In this document: positions 33,301-45,535 of the stretch, piece by piece
Position numbering within the stretch: position 1 is the stretch's first letter
How the letters are laid out: each line of letters opens with the position of its first letter
Source of the DNA: Pristionchus mayeri
Lineage: Eukaryota > Nematoda > Chromadorea > Rhabditida > Neodiplogasteridae
DNA: 64,000 nucleotides
Direction of reading: 5' to 3'
Assembly (NCBI GenBank): GCA_036245805.1
Contig: BTRK01000004.1
Coordinates: 4,278,001-4,342,000 of the forward strand
The notes under the pieces: model-generated
Told to the model about the DNA's origin: nothing
Database searches by the model: none
What the model saw: the letters and a program-made list of their open reading frames with translations, nothing else
Translations under genes and position numbers: made by a program

Positions 33301-36300
33301 CCACTCTGAGAAAAGGGAGCTCCGTCTCATCAGGCTGTCCCCTCTCTGTCCCTTCTCCGTCTGCTGCTCTCTTTCTCTACATCTGATCGAGTATTTCTGC
33401 CCGCTGCCATTTCCCATTCCATACCTTCCTTTGATAGTGTTATCACCTGTCTTCCTAGTCACTTTCGAGTGGGTTCACATCCTTTTCCCCCTGTTCGTGT
33501 ACCTTGACCATCTCTCGCTGTTTTCGTCCTTGGAACTCTTCTTTCTAGTAGTGCTCTTCTCTCAACTAGCCGCGATTCACTTCTAACAGCCGTATTCCTC
33601 AACCAGGAGAAGCATGCAATTTCCTTTCTCCATTCCATCTCTCTTGTCTGGACGAGTTCCTGTACTCTGTACTTCCTTTCTCACTGGTATTCCCAATACA
33701 CGCCGTACAGCGGCCCGTCGGTCTAACTTCACATCTCTCGTTCTCCTTCTTCTCCCGGTTCATGTATTGCTCACTTATGATGTCTGCCTGTGTTTTTATC
33801 TAATCCAGCAGTTATCTCTACTTCATTCCGTTTTGCTCTCTTTGCCAGTATGTTGACGTTCTCTTGCCTCATTTCTCTTCCCCCACCTTCCCTTTCTGAT
33901 AATGATCACACACTTTCTGGAATTCAAATATCGACTCGTTTATTATTCCTTTCTCCTTGTTTTCCGTAATGTAATTGAGAACTCCGAGTGAGAGTGGACT
34001 GCGATTTTCCCTCAATTCAAGCGTGCGATGCGTATTCATGAAGCTCATTGTCAGTCATCTCCTCCTTTTCCCACCCACTACACCTTTTCCTCCATTAATT
34101 CTCTCGCTTGTCCGATTGCTGGGTCGCACGCACCTTCCGTGTGATTATTATTCGTTACGCGCTGGTTGATAAGAAGTAACTGTGCGTTATTCAGGGTATC
34201 GGACTTGTCATCTCGGGCTCGCGCGAGATATTGTGTTCGAGCCGTCGCTAGTCTTTCTCTCTAGAGAAGGATGCACCAGACAGCGACGGCGCATCACCAG
34301 CTGGAGATGCTGCAGGACCCCTGGCTACCGTGCGACGGCAACGGAGAGCATCCCTCCCTCATGCAGCAACACTCGTCTTCCTCCTCATCTGCGATCTCAT
34401 CCATGTCCACACCATCACCATATTTTGGACAAGAAGATGAGTCATCGCTTCCTCAGAAGTTGGGCACACCAACATCTCCGAGGATGGTCGAGTTCACACT
34501 CGATGACGGGACGCCATTCCTGATTAGCGAAGAAACATGCGTGCGGGATTTGATGAGCGTCGCCCCTCGACCATTCAAGAAGATCGGTCAGAGTGAGAAC
34601 AAGAAGAGGATCACACGACCTAAGGCGCAGAGGAAGAAGAAGTTGAACGAGGAGCAGGAGAAGAAGGCGGAAGAAGTGACCAATTTGGTCGTCGACGATG
34701 CCTCCCCATCCAGCATCCACGCGATGCCTACTGGCCACGAGTATGCCAGAACCAAGCAACCTCCTGCCGCCAGGAAGAAGCAGCAACCTCGGCTGCGTTT
34801 GGATGAGTTGTTTGGTGCAGAAGTTAGAGAAGTTAGTGATCCGCCCTCGGCCAAGACGACGAGGCGAATGGAGATGAAGCCAAGAGCGAAGACGACGCTG
34901 AAGGCGGAGAAGCAGGAACCTCAGCTGATGCAGAGGGTCGAAGATGAGGAGGATCGGCTGCAGCTGCCCTCCCCTCATATGCTCAATTCGATGATGATTA
35001 TGACGATCGACCGCGGACGACGAGGTAAGCAGATGGTGATCGAAGTGATATCAATTTGCCCCGATGGAGCACAACAATCGAGCGATTATCCCATTGTCTG
35101 GCGCGCTCGGCTAGGATGTCTGAGAAATTGAAGCCAATAGAAATTAGTTCGGACAAGTAGTCTTTCGTGTTCGCTCTTCTCCCTTAGGAGTCGTCCAATC
35201 AGAAATGACGCGCGTTTCGTTGGGACTAGAGGGGTGGGGGGATAGAGCATTGAGTGGATTGAGGGATGGGATGGATTCAGTGGAGATGTGTGTGTACGTG
35301 TGTGGTGGTCACAGCTGCAGAGCGGCCCTTCGTTTGCTGTTTTGAGGGCCATCTGTGATTTTCTCTCCGAGGGTACTGGCTCCATTTATTTAGCGGCATA
35401 GATTTCATCCAGTTTTCACACCTCCATCCCGTTCTCAATTCGGCTTATCCGCACTTGCATCGCTATTTTTTCCTTCTTATTCTCTGCTTTCACTTCTCCA
35501 TTTTTCCGATCTCTTGTTGGTGTGCTTTGAGCTCAGGGAGGGTGTCGAATTGCACTGCATTTCGGAAGGGGGTGGAGGGAAAGAGAGGAAGAAGAACGGG
35601 CGCTGTGAGTGAGGTGCTTCCTCTCCTCCTCTCCAATCTCCTGTAAAGCGCGTTCGTATTACTTTTGGCTGACTAAACTCAGACCTCCCATCGTATTGAT
35701 ATTCGAGCAGAGGAAGAAGGAGATGATTAGCTGGTCGATGGCTTCCCAGTGGCACTCGGTGCTCACCCCCCCCCCCCCCCCCCCGCACGTCCATATCAAG
35801 CCAGCCAACCCGCAACGCTCTCCTATTCATTGTTTTCTTGTTGGTGGTGGCCGCCAGGAACTGAGCATAGCGTCTTGTGTTAGAGAGCGCTCCTTGCTAG
35901 TTTGCTAGTTGGGTCACCTGCCTATTCTATTCTCTTCCTTCCCAGCGGTCTTCCTTCTCCACCGCTGAAGACCCTTACTAGCACAGCCACAGGGAGATGG
36001 GGATTCCCTTGTGCAGATGAGCCTCCAATTTAGTGCTGTGAACACGAATCTGTTAGCGCGAGCGGGAGTGAGCGAGTGTCTCTGACATTTCTTATCCGCG
36101 TCCATCTCCCCCATTCTTTCTTCTCTCGTTTTCACCCCACTGGTTCGTTCCCACTCCCCCCCCCCCCCCCCACCCATCCTACCCTTCAATCCTCACACAC
36201 TAACAAAGTGGCATAGTTGAGTGGTGAATGAGGGGTGAAGTGAGTGACTGGGGAGTTCTGACCCTCTGTTCTCATTCTATTTTCCTCGTTGCTTCTGCAA

Positions 36301-39300
36301 TATTCATCGCCCGCCAACTGCTGTGCTTCGCTTACAGAATTTCGTGAGCGCAGAAAATTAATTCGTCTTGTGTTATGATTAGAAGAAGCTTTGTGAAGAG
36401 ATAATTAGCTCTTGATCCGCATGAAGGGAATGACTGCCCTCAGATTTCCTACTCTCCATTTCTGTGCTAGAAGTGTCCTTGATACGGAAAGAGTCGGACA
36501 GAGTGGGAAAGGTAATGATATAAATGGTCGAAACTGGAGAGCGAGGGAGAGTGCAGTGTGAAAAACAGGACGCGCATGAAAAAAGAAGAAGGTTCTTCGC
36601 TTGCAATCTAATCTATCCCTGAGACTCCGACGTGTTCTGTCCCAATTCCTTGCTTACTAACCAGCTCAAAAGTAGGAAATTTCAAGATTTCTTTTGAGAA
36701 ATAGCCAGAGCATAATCATCTAAATTTCGTAATTTCGAGAATATGATTATGTGCTGGTTGTAGGTTCGACACCGCGTGTGTCTTGTTTTCTCTCATCTCT
36801 CTCAAATCATTAATGCACACTTCGCATGCATAGGAAATGGCCTAGGGAAGGAGAATTGGAAAGAAAAATGCACTGTCGCTCGAGAGCGCGTTCGTGAGAA
36901 CGCTCCTATTACTTGTTGATCCATTCTCAACAGACAGCAAATATTGCGCTCTTCTTTTGCCGACGCTAGTGAGCGCACCACGAGGTTCTCTTCAATTGGT
37001 GCCTCGTCCGCTTTCTCGATTGCAAGAGAAATTGAATTTGTTCGTTCTAACTTTCCCTTTTTTCTCGTTTCTTTGAAAAGTCAGGCTTATAATTCGAGAA
37101 ATGGGTTATATGCAAATAATATGGAGGCTGAGATCGGGCTGGAGATTTGTTGCATTCTTAGAGGACAGAGAGAGGGGGGAAATGGGGGAAGGATGGCGCG
37201 AACAGATGTCGCACTGTTTGTGCCAGTGAGATGGATGGATGGAGGGAGCTCTCGTCGCAGCATCCCAAGGTCTAACGTAAACTGCCCCTTTACTCGATTA
37301 CAACTACTCGTTTTTACTCACTAACTTACGAAAGTGGTGGTGTGCGAGATGAGAAATATGGGAGCAATCTCGCCGATTGAATCAGCGGTCGCACTCGTTT
37401 TCATGTGTTATTCATCGCATTTTCCCGCTCGCTCGTCCCTTTTCCTCTCTCCGTGGTGTCTGTTTCCACTTCCCTATCTCTGCATTTTGTTGCAATTTCA
37501 AGCACTCCGAGTGCGAGACTAGGGATTCCCGCCCTTCTCTTCTTCTTGATCCGTTCATCTCCTCTTCACCTTCCACTCCCCCGTTATCACCTCCTTCCTC
37601 AAACCATCTATCATTGGCTGAGAGAGTCAGTCAGTCAGTCAGTCACTTGCTATCATCTCTCTTTCCCGAATGAACTACGCTGCAGCACGCTATCCTTTTC
37701 ACTTTCATACTCTCTCCTCATACTCGGGGGTTTCTCCATTCATCCGTTTCCGCACTTGTGCGTGTCTCTTTCTCTGTTCTATAAAGCATCTAGGAAAAGA
37801 GGTACAAATTATACTTATACTTGCTTACTTATACTTTATTCACCATCAGGGTAGGAGAGAGATTATGCCTTGAAGGCGTCGTAGAAGGGAGATCAGGTAG
37901 TATTTTGGGCTAGGGCGAGCGTGTGGGTGGGGATTGTGGAAGTTGCGGGAAGAGTACTCGAGTAAGATAGGCTGAGTGACTAGGTCAATGTGCGAGGAGT
38001 TGTACGGTGCGCTTTAGACAATCTTCAAAAGGAAAGCGCTGCACTGGTTTGTAATGAATGGCGAATGAGAGGGTGTTCCTCTGCATTCTTTCGTTTTTCG
38101 TTTCCTTCGCTCTGCTTCGTTAGTCATGGAAACTGGGGAGGAAGGGAGACGATTGAGACTGAAAGGTGCCTTCGTAGACGTGCAGACGTGCCTCAGTGCA
38201 TCCCAGTCCTTTCGTGCTTTACTAATTTGCTGCATTGTATGACGTTTTACTGAATTCGTATGTAATTTGACGACGTTCGTTGGTCTAATCACTCTCTATT
38301 TCTGCCCTCTCTCATTTCTGCCACCGTCGCTTCAACTTCAAAGGGTCCATCTCGTCTGTCTGCACCCTTCTTAATCTTTCCTTTCGACGGGGCTGCCATT
38401 CCTCTGCAATGTTTTCCTGCTCTCTCCTTCACAGAGATTCGACATGGGCTGTCTAATTGCCGTCGATTCTCTGATATCTTGGGAGAGCGCGCGTAAAATG
38501 AGTGACGATTGGAATTAAAGAGAGAGAGGAAATTGGTCCTTCACTAGCTCCCTGCGACAGCCCCCCCCCCCTCTTCCCCCGTTCTTAGTCTATCATTAAA
38601 TTGCAGACTCCTTGCTTCCTCCGAGCTCACTCAACTTGCATCGTATATTATATTCTCGCGCAGTGCGCTTCCGCCTCCATTCACACTGCTACTCCTCTCA
38701 TTTCCTTTAGAGTGTCCGTAGTTATTAAAGAGATGGGCAAGGAGAAGGAGGCTTAGCCGCTGTATACGCCCCCCATGCAACTCGATTGAATCGCCTAGGT
38801 CACAGAAACATTCAATCCTTCCAATGCCATGCCAGTCCGCTACTCTTTCGGATATTCTCTTTGTTTACCTTCCCCCTCCCTCTCACAGATCAAGGGATAG
38901 CATCGGTTGGCACAGTAGGCGGTCTGCCTCTCTCCGTTCATTGCTTCTTCATTATGAGGAAAATACACGCCCAATCTATATTTTTATTCCCCACTCGCTG
39001 TACTTACAAGGAAATAGAGTACTACAGGGATCGCAAATATAGGATGTTTGTTGCAGTGTTCGAGAACTGAATTGTGATGGTAGTCGTTATCACAGTACGA
39101 TAGAATTCAGATGTGTCTTTGATCAGTAGATTGTGCTTCCACTTTTCTCCCACTTGATTAGTTTATGTTATAGCCGTAGAGAGTGTGTGATAGTTGACAG
39201 TGGCTCTCGCACTTTGCTCCCGCTGGAAATGCCCTACTTACTCTACTTTTTTTCCTTTGTTTTTGTCACAGATCGCAGACGAAATGCGTGTGCCGAAAAA

Positions 39301-42300
39301 CTAGATAAAAGTCGATAAGAGATGCAATCGGTGGAATTGCATTCCGTACAGTGTCTACTATTCGGAGCCGTGTATCAGTCACACGACTGCATCCTCCCTT
39401 CCTTCCTTCCTCATCCTCTTTTTGCCTCCCTTCCATCACTTCTTCCCTGCATTCTCATTCATAGGCCATTCCCTCGGCTGTTCTCTTTCTCCCTGTCCCT
39501 TTCCTCCCCATTTTACGTCCTTATTCAGCATGCGTTTTCTCGATCCTTTTTGCATGATCTATTCGTATGAACCATACCGGGATGTTAGAATGTGTGTACT
39601 GAACACTTGTAGACGAACAAGCTGGTATCCATTTCAGCCCGGAAAATTAACAGGATAGTGTATAGTCATTCTAACACCGTACATTTCAGTGTACCCGCAA
39701 ACGACGCAGCCGCAGCAGCAAGTGCAGCAGCCGCCGGGCACTCCGCAGACGCCCTTCACTCCCAACGGTACGGTAGGCTGATCGACAAATGGAAAACCTC
39801 GCGGCGTATGCCTCATCGCTTCCTTGTACTTTCTTCACTTTCGCAAATCGATTGGAAGAAATTTAATAAGGATCTTTGGATATTGCGGGTGTTATTTTGA
39901 GGGATTAATTTGGTGTTTTCGCGTGCGCTCAAGAGTTCCTCCTGGGGCTCTCAATAGGATAGAAAATTTCCCGTGAAGCGAGAGTAATAACGCTTGATGA
40001 ACCGGAAAATAGAAGAGACAGAAAGAGTCTGGAAGAAGGAAGAATTCACATCGAATTAGTCGTTGCCTAACGATGAATGGCAGGGAGGATGAGCTAGGAA
40101 GCATGAAAAAAGAGCAGGGAGGATATTCGTACTATTCCGGTGGAGGGACTACAGAAATGGAACCAGATAAACCGTCTACACTCTTCGTTGCAGCAGTTCG
40201 CTACCCGCCCGGCACGCCCACCAACTCGTCGCCGCTGCACGGCACTCCTCAGCAGCAGCAGTCGGGCGGAGCTGCAGCCGGTCCCCCCGGCACTCCGGGC
40301 ACGCCCGTGCAGCAACCACAGCAGCAGCAACTGCCGCCAGATATGAGGTGGGCCGAGGAGTGGAGCATTGGTGTCGTCATACATGGGCAGGGATTGCTGC
40401 TGATATTATAAATCCGGGAGGGTGCCAACTAGTTCAGCCACAAAACCGGCCGGGTATACAGAAGCTGGTGCCATAAAGTACGATGGGCTGTATCCGAAAA
40501 CTGGGAGCTGCTAGCAGCAATGCTGCCCACGTTTGATTGTGGTCGATTTTGATTGAATATCAGTGAAAAGAAAATAGGTAGTCCATTGCACAGTCCAACA
40601 TAACGAGGGAATTAGAGGAGAAGAGCAATGCTTGCAGATCGCCGCAGCTGATGTCGCCCTCGCAAGCTCAGATGATGCAGCAGCAGCAGCAGCCGCCGAT
40701 GCTGCACGCGACCGCCCGCCAGATGAGCAACAGTGAGTGGAGGGAGGGAGGGAGGGATAAAGCATGGAAAGTGGCTGCTGCTACTCGTTTGATTCCCAAG
40801 TCAAAACAACACACTTATCCCTACCTACTCATCGTGCAGCATTGAGTTCTCGAACAATCGTTGTCCCTTGCAGACGACATGATGATGCGACAGCAGCAGC
40901 AGCAGCCGGTGCCCGTGATGCAGCAGCCCGTGCAGCAGATGCAGCCGCACATGATGCCTGCGCCCCTGCAGCCCGTGCAGCACACGGGAGGACCCTATCT
41001 GGCCAGAGACCCCGCCCAGATACGTACGTGACTTCCAAAATGTTTGTATGAGGATTATTTTTCTTATTACGACTCAATAATTGGGAATCTGCAGCGCCTC
41101 CGCACATGACTCTCGCTGGCTGTCACATCGTCGTCCTCGATTGGGAGAGGTGAGCAGGGGAAGGGACAGGGTGCAAACTATATAATTTTTTATCGTTTTA
41201 AAATTGATGTTTTTGGAATAGTCTTGATGTGATTTCGAAAATAATATTCCATTTCTAGAGAGTGTTATGGGCACGTTATTCCATGCTCTAGCGTATGCAG
41301 GTACACAACGGAGCGAACAGATCAGCTAGCGATGGTCGCTGTGGTTCGATCACTCGGCGGAGATATCGACTTCGGCCCCAAACCATACGAGAGCAAGCGA
41401 AATGTGAGTGAAACAACCGCCATCTTATCTATCCAAAAGGACTTTATTTATTCAATAATCACGCACTTTTTAATGATTTCTTCATTGCCATTATCCGTTT
41501 CAATTACCGTACTCCTCCCACTGCAGATCGTGACGCACGGCATCATCTCCTATCTCGTCGTCGCGCCCCGCCCCAATATCGTCGAGGCCACGCTGCACAT
41601 GATGGTGAGTGTGGTGCAGACCGGTGGACGACGAATGCCAAATGTCGAATGAGCACACGCAATCGAAAAACAAAATTGGGTTGCAGATCAAGGACGGAAA
41701 GCGGATCGTGACGATGCAGTGGCTGGTGGACGTGATCGAGAACAGGAAGATGGAGGTGCCATGGAAGATCTCCCATCTGCCCGTGCCCATGCCGGTCAGT
41801 CATTACCGCATATGACGCCGGTTGCGTAAGAATCGAGCAAACTCATGAAGGCGTTGGCACATCGAATTTTCGAAAACTTGTGAAATGGGGTTCTCAAGGG
41901 ATCTGATCATGATGGTCAACTTCATTTTGCACAAACTCGACCGGTTGAGCCAGGCTGCTCGTTTCTTACACAACCGGCGTCATATATTCCCTTTATAGCA
42001 GATTATCGATTTTTTTTCATCCCCTTTTCTGCTTATTTTAGTTATTTTTACGTTAATTAACAATGAGTAATATGAATAATAATTATTTCCAGTTGGAGGC
42101 GATGCGCACCAACCACGGCCGCATCGTGTCTGTGGCTGGCTTCCCCGAGGGCGAGCGGGCCGCCGTAAAGTATATGGTCGAGTCGATAGGGGCGAAGATG
42201 ATGCCGGGCCTCAGCCAGCATACGCATCTATTGGTGGCCAAGAAGTGAGTGATACGATATTGAAGAGTACGGTAGATGGGGGTGAGGCGTAGAATGGTAC

Positions 42301-45090
42301 GAATGAAACAGGTACGAAAAAACGCCCATGTACGGACAGGACTTAGAAAGACGACTAGCAGCTTTTGGATTAAATTGTTTTAATAGATTAATAATTTTGT
42401 ATTGCACTCATCAATCTGAACATCATTTCTTGCAGTCCCTCATCGGAGAAGTTCGAGAAGGCGCGTGAGTGGGGAGTGCCGACGGTGAATCTCCAATGGC
42501 TGGTCGATGCCTACCTGGGCAGGGGCGGACCCGACCTCGAGCATCCGAGGTCAGCAGAATAGATTGGAAAAAAACACCTGATATTGATGTTTTAATATAG
42601 TCCTAAAATACTCGTATTCAGGTACCAGGTGTCTGCGCAGCCTCCGATCGAGATATGCTGTGGGTCGTACAATCTGGAGCACCTCCACGAGCACTACAAG
42701 CACTGTCTCGGTGAGTTAATGCTCTTCGAAATGCTGTGCACTACAAATGTTTTAATTTTTTATTTTCTCTAATATCTAAAGTACAGATTATCATGTTCAA
42801 CTTGAATGGAAAATTATCTTCGTAATAGTTTCGAATTCTCCTCCTTGCAGCTTCATGGCGAATTCCCGTGTCGTGCAACGAGGACCACTGGACGCGTGGG
42901 TTGATGCTCAAGTCGTCGATGGAGAACAAGGACGCCCAACGAGGACCCGTCTTCTCCTTCCCCCTCAAAGAGCTCAAGTCAGTTACCGTTATCATTTTTT
43001 GGGCTCAATTTTAAGTGCTGGTAGCATGTCTTATTGCCGACTTTTTTATATTTGTGTAATCGGGATTGCTAAAACTAACAAAACCGAGTGTTCATTGAGC
43101 GAGCCAATAACTAAGTAGTTTCTTCATTTCTTGGTATTTTTGTCGAAGAGGATGACGTTGTTCCTTCCAGGCTCTCTTCATCGCCCGCTCCCACCGACGA
43201 GGAGATCACGAAGGCGCACGCAGAGGAGCCCCCAGCAAAGGAACGAAGAGAGATCGTCGTCGCCTTCGAGGGATTCGATGAGGAGATGGAGGAGAATATG
43301 GGCAGAGTGAGTGGAGGAGCAGACAAACGATATTGTTATCGAGCATATCGTTAATAGCAGAAAGCGCAATGCATCTTGTTTTATTTTAGCTATTGACTGG
43401 GGGATTTTAGATATAAAATTTGTTAAATTATAAGATATTTTCCAGAAAGTGCGAATGCTGGGTGGTTTGGTGACGGACAAAGTGGAGGATTGCAGCCACC
43501 TCGTGGCCATCGATGGAAAGAGGTGAGGCGCACTTTTGATTGCCGCCACAATAATATTTGTCCAGCTGCTCACTTCCGTATTAGTCCATATTGATGTAGC
43601 TAAATTTCCTTCACTACGAAAATATATAAATGAGTGAATGGGAGCAATGAATCATCATCTGCTTAAGGACGATTGAGCTGATGAAGGCACTCGCGCTGGG
43701 GAAGAACGTCGTTCTGCCGTCGTGGGTGAACTCCAGCTACGCCCAGAAGCAGTTTGCTGGTTCGTTTCTTCATTATCTTCTACATTTCTTATTAATTTAT
43801 AATTTAGAGAGAAATGCGTTATTAATAACATCATTTTTGCTAATTAGTGATTAACTAATTTCTTGCAGATACGTTCGACTTCTTCCTGCGAGACGACGAG
43901 GCGGAGAAGATGCACTGCTGCAACTTCAAACTGAGTGTGCTGAGGGCGAGAAAGGGAAAGGTGTTCGAGGTGAGCTCGTCTTCTACTATTATCCACATTA
44001 TTCTTAGTGCTTTGTGGTAGTCTTTCGGAAACTGTTGAGGGGCTTTCTAATCCAATAAACCACCCATGAAAATGAATAAAATCCAATAAACTTATGGAAG
44101 TGAATAATCTTGGAAATGGCAGGACTGCGAGTTCTACATCACTCCCTCCGTCGAACCTTCGCCCGAGGAAGTGAAGAGCGTCATCGAATTGGCAGGTACG
44201 GCAGATGAGCTTCATTTGATATCTCGATATTGGCTTCTTCTTCTGCATTCTTCTTTTCTTCTTCTGCGTTTTGAAGAATATTAGATTTTTTTGAATTTAG
44301 CACAAGGCGTATAGCTACAATAAATCATATCTGTATCGCTAGACGTAAAATTTGTAATAGGTTCATGATTCACATTCACTAACCCAATTTTCTAAATGAC
44401 AAGTGTGAATGCTCTTCTCTTGCCAGGCGGACTCGTGCACCCTCATCCTCCCTCTCCCGCCAAGATGATCGAGTGCATCGAGTGGGACAAACCCTACATC
44501 CTCATCGCTACCGAGTGCGACATGCCCATCCTCAAATACCTCACGGACGCCGGCTGCAGTAAGTGCCCACTACCACATCCACATTCTTGATAGGTTGGGT
44601 ATTTCTCTGGGTCAGATAAATTACTTGGGCAGTTTAAGATACTCTGCGGATATCGGTTTGGTTATAAGGAACAAAGCTCGATTGGGTCAATTGGACTTTC
44701 AAATGCAAGACAGAGGGTTAATCACATGCAATGAATATTAGGGTGCTAAGTGCTTGTCATGAAAAGTGTCAATTGGTTCTCCTTTCAGCCGTCTACAACA
44801 CTGAGTTCGTGTTCGAGTCAGTGATGCGACAGGAGGTGGAACCCTCTGCCGTCTTCACTGTCTCTCCCTCCGCCTGCCAGCCGGCGCCCCTCCGACTCCC
44901 TCCGATGGGCCAATCGACGGCTGCGCCAGTCTCCGGCCCTGGCTCTGCCTCTTCGACGCCCTCTCGCCGCACGTCGACAGGCTACTCTGCGACGCCCCCG
45001 CCCGGCCCAGTCCCTCTGACGCCCACCCAGGGAGGAGGAGGACAGGCCGAGTTCGCCTCTCCCCTCACGCCGCGAATCAAGGCTAACTAG
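24326..45090 (+). CDS. pis-1: PTIP/PAXIP1 homologue: Gln-rich region plus BRCT repeats
   Basis: Nuclear BRCT adaptor; PTIP links MLL3/4-type H3K4 methyltransferase complexes and DNA-damage signalling. Exon 1 (24326-24389) starts MDENLWQMQIDAASSPHK. About fourteen Gln/Pro/Met-rich exons follow (25323-29752 and 39690-41030), including the (QQM)n tract near 27310-27420 and PHMQQYSQHASPVP. From about 41090 come BRCT units. Unit 1: MTLAGCHIVVLDWE ... KRIVTMQWLVDVI. Unit 2: HGRIVSVAGFPEGER ... VPTVNLQWLVDAYL. Unit 3: IVVAFEGFDEEMEE ... VVLPSWVNSSY. Unit 4: DCEFYITPSVEPSPEE ... VYNTEFVFESVM. The Trp of the BRCT core is kept in units 1-3. A Pro/Ser/Thr tail ends at TAG 45088-45090. The span is inflated by one 9.9-kb intron (29753-39689). 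From memory, C. elegans pis-1 also lies next to a PC4-like gene; this should be checked. Confidence 0.9.
26833..27039. mobile_element. Tc1/mariner-type MITE, ~207 bp, intronic
   Basis: Ends read CAGTGGTCGAAAAGTAAGTC on the left and, inverted on the right, CAGTAGTCGAAAGAGTAGGT, the usual 'CAGT' terminus of Tc1-like elements. The interior holds about three degenerate copies of CGTGCCCATT..(N)..TTGTTAAAATT. No transposase. It lies in an intron of the PTIP homologue; a similar CAGTGGTTCAAAATT start occurs near 27125. Confidence 0.65.
28345..28382. repeat. Short palindrome in a PTIP intron
   Basis: CTTTACTCGAATATT and AATATTCGAGTAAAG pair perfectly around TTAGCTGAG. The flanks (GCGGGAGTTTC ... 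GCGGGAGAACTGC) are only weakly related. It could be a small MITE core or an RNA hairpin. Confidence 0.6.
30114..30225. mobile_element. 112-bp TA-flanked hairpin MITE (family H2)
   Basis: Starts TAGTGATGGCAAAACTGCGC and ends with the inverse GCGCAGTTTTGCCATCACTA, with central GTCTGACCGG then CGAGAGAGCGTGTG. Exactly the same length as the copy at 9799-9910, to which it is nearly identical in the inner arms. Flanking TA supports a Tc1/mariner-type target. Confidence 0.88.
33169..33250 (+). repeat. Two poly-C tracts of 16 bases
   Basis: Uninterrupted C runs at 33169-33184 and 33235-33250, only 50 bp apart. On the minus strand these are G16 runs able to form G-quadruplexes. Confidence 0.9.
34271..35024 (+). 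CDS. Candidate alternative first exon of the PTIP homologue (or nested gene)
   Basis: An open exon of about 251 codons inside the 9.9-kb intron, same strand. ATG 34271 (MHQTATAHHQLEMLQDPWLP) follows AGAGAAGG, with a splice-acceptor-like TTATTCAG about 75 bp upstream. The product has a Ser-rich stretch near residues 35-55, a well-formed segment MVEFTLDDGTPFLISEE (about 74-90), a Lys/Arg block likely to be a nuclear signal (KRITRPKAQRKKKLNEE) and a charged tail. Codon use looks coding. It ends in a consensus donor (CGAG|GTAAGC, phase 1). The next downstream PTIP exon (39690) is entered in phase 1, so splicing would give ...RGRR-VYPQ in frame. I do not recognise the protein. A separate nested gene with unseen later exons is the alternative. 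Confidence 0.55.
35766..35784 (+). repeat. Poly-C tract, 19 bases
   Basis: Longest homopolymer in the window, in the large PTIP intron. Further runs lie at 36156-36171 (16) and 38561-38571 (11). Confidence 0.9.
41811..41986. mobile_element. ~176-bp inverted-repeat MITE in a PTIP intron
   Basis: TATGACGCCGGTTGCGTAAG on the left and the inverse CTTACACAACCGGCGTCATA on the right, with a further match GAATCGAGCA against TGCTCGTTTC. It sits within 20 bp after a donor site of the BRCT-coding region. No coding capacity. Confidence 0.8.
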
Positions 45091-45535
45091 AGAGAAAAGA
45101 GAGATTACTGTAGGAGTTGCGATATTTTGAGGACTCATTAGTCTCGTTGTGCCTTGCATCCAATCCGCCCCCGTGTAACAGGTTGACAAGATTGAAATAC
45201 CTCCAATGTTTGATCTCGTAATCACATTTCTGTTTGTATATAGATCTGGAATTTCAGCATAGCTCGATTTCTGAATCGGTCATTGTTTTCTGTGTGGTTT
45301 TACCCGCCAATCAATTGTTCTCGTACTGTAAATAAGATACACATGTGTTGAAATACCATTTATGAAAGATAAATTATTCATAATATGAAAAGTGCACAGT
45401 TAAAACTACAGAGGGTGAAAAAATTTCATATGTTCGTAGTTTTGCTCGTACGTTCAGTACCGATGGTAATTTATTTCAATGTGTTCAGCTTCCTCCTACG
45501 TTTTGCTGCCCTTTCGGCTAACTATTGGGGTGTCC
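45091..45535. other. 3' region of the PTIP homologue up to a mariner insertion
   Basis: Probably 3' UTR plus flank. Possible cleavage signals exist near 45340-45375 (AT-rich with AAATAAG and GATAAATTATT), but no clean AATAAA is seen. No gene. Confidence 0.45.

Larger units (their letters stand above)
29753..39689 (+). other. 9.9-kb intron of the PTIP homologue, pyrimidine-rich
   Basis: The donor GTACGG follows ...GQQPG, and the acceptor lies before VYPQTTQPQQQ. This intron is about ten times longer than any other in the gene. It is strongly T/C-rich on the plus strand, carries (CT)n runs (near 30825 and 31913), five poly-C tracts of 11-19 bases, one hairpin MITE (30114-30225) and one 250-codon open exon (34271-35024). 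Apart from those I see only short frames created by low-complexity pyrimidine sequence. Confidence 0.7.

Noticed and set aside
33083..33586. Long frames in the pyrimidine-rich intron (for example Pro/Ser/Leu/Phe-rich plus frames and a poly-Gly minus frame)
   Set aside because: Low-complexity C/T-rich DNA lacks stop codons by composition. No start context, splice sites or family motif.
34442..34978. 178-codon minus-strand frame
   Set aside because: Antisense shadow of the open plus-strand exon at 34271-35024; Leu/Arg-rich composition is typical of such shadows and no splice sites support it.
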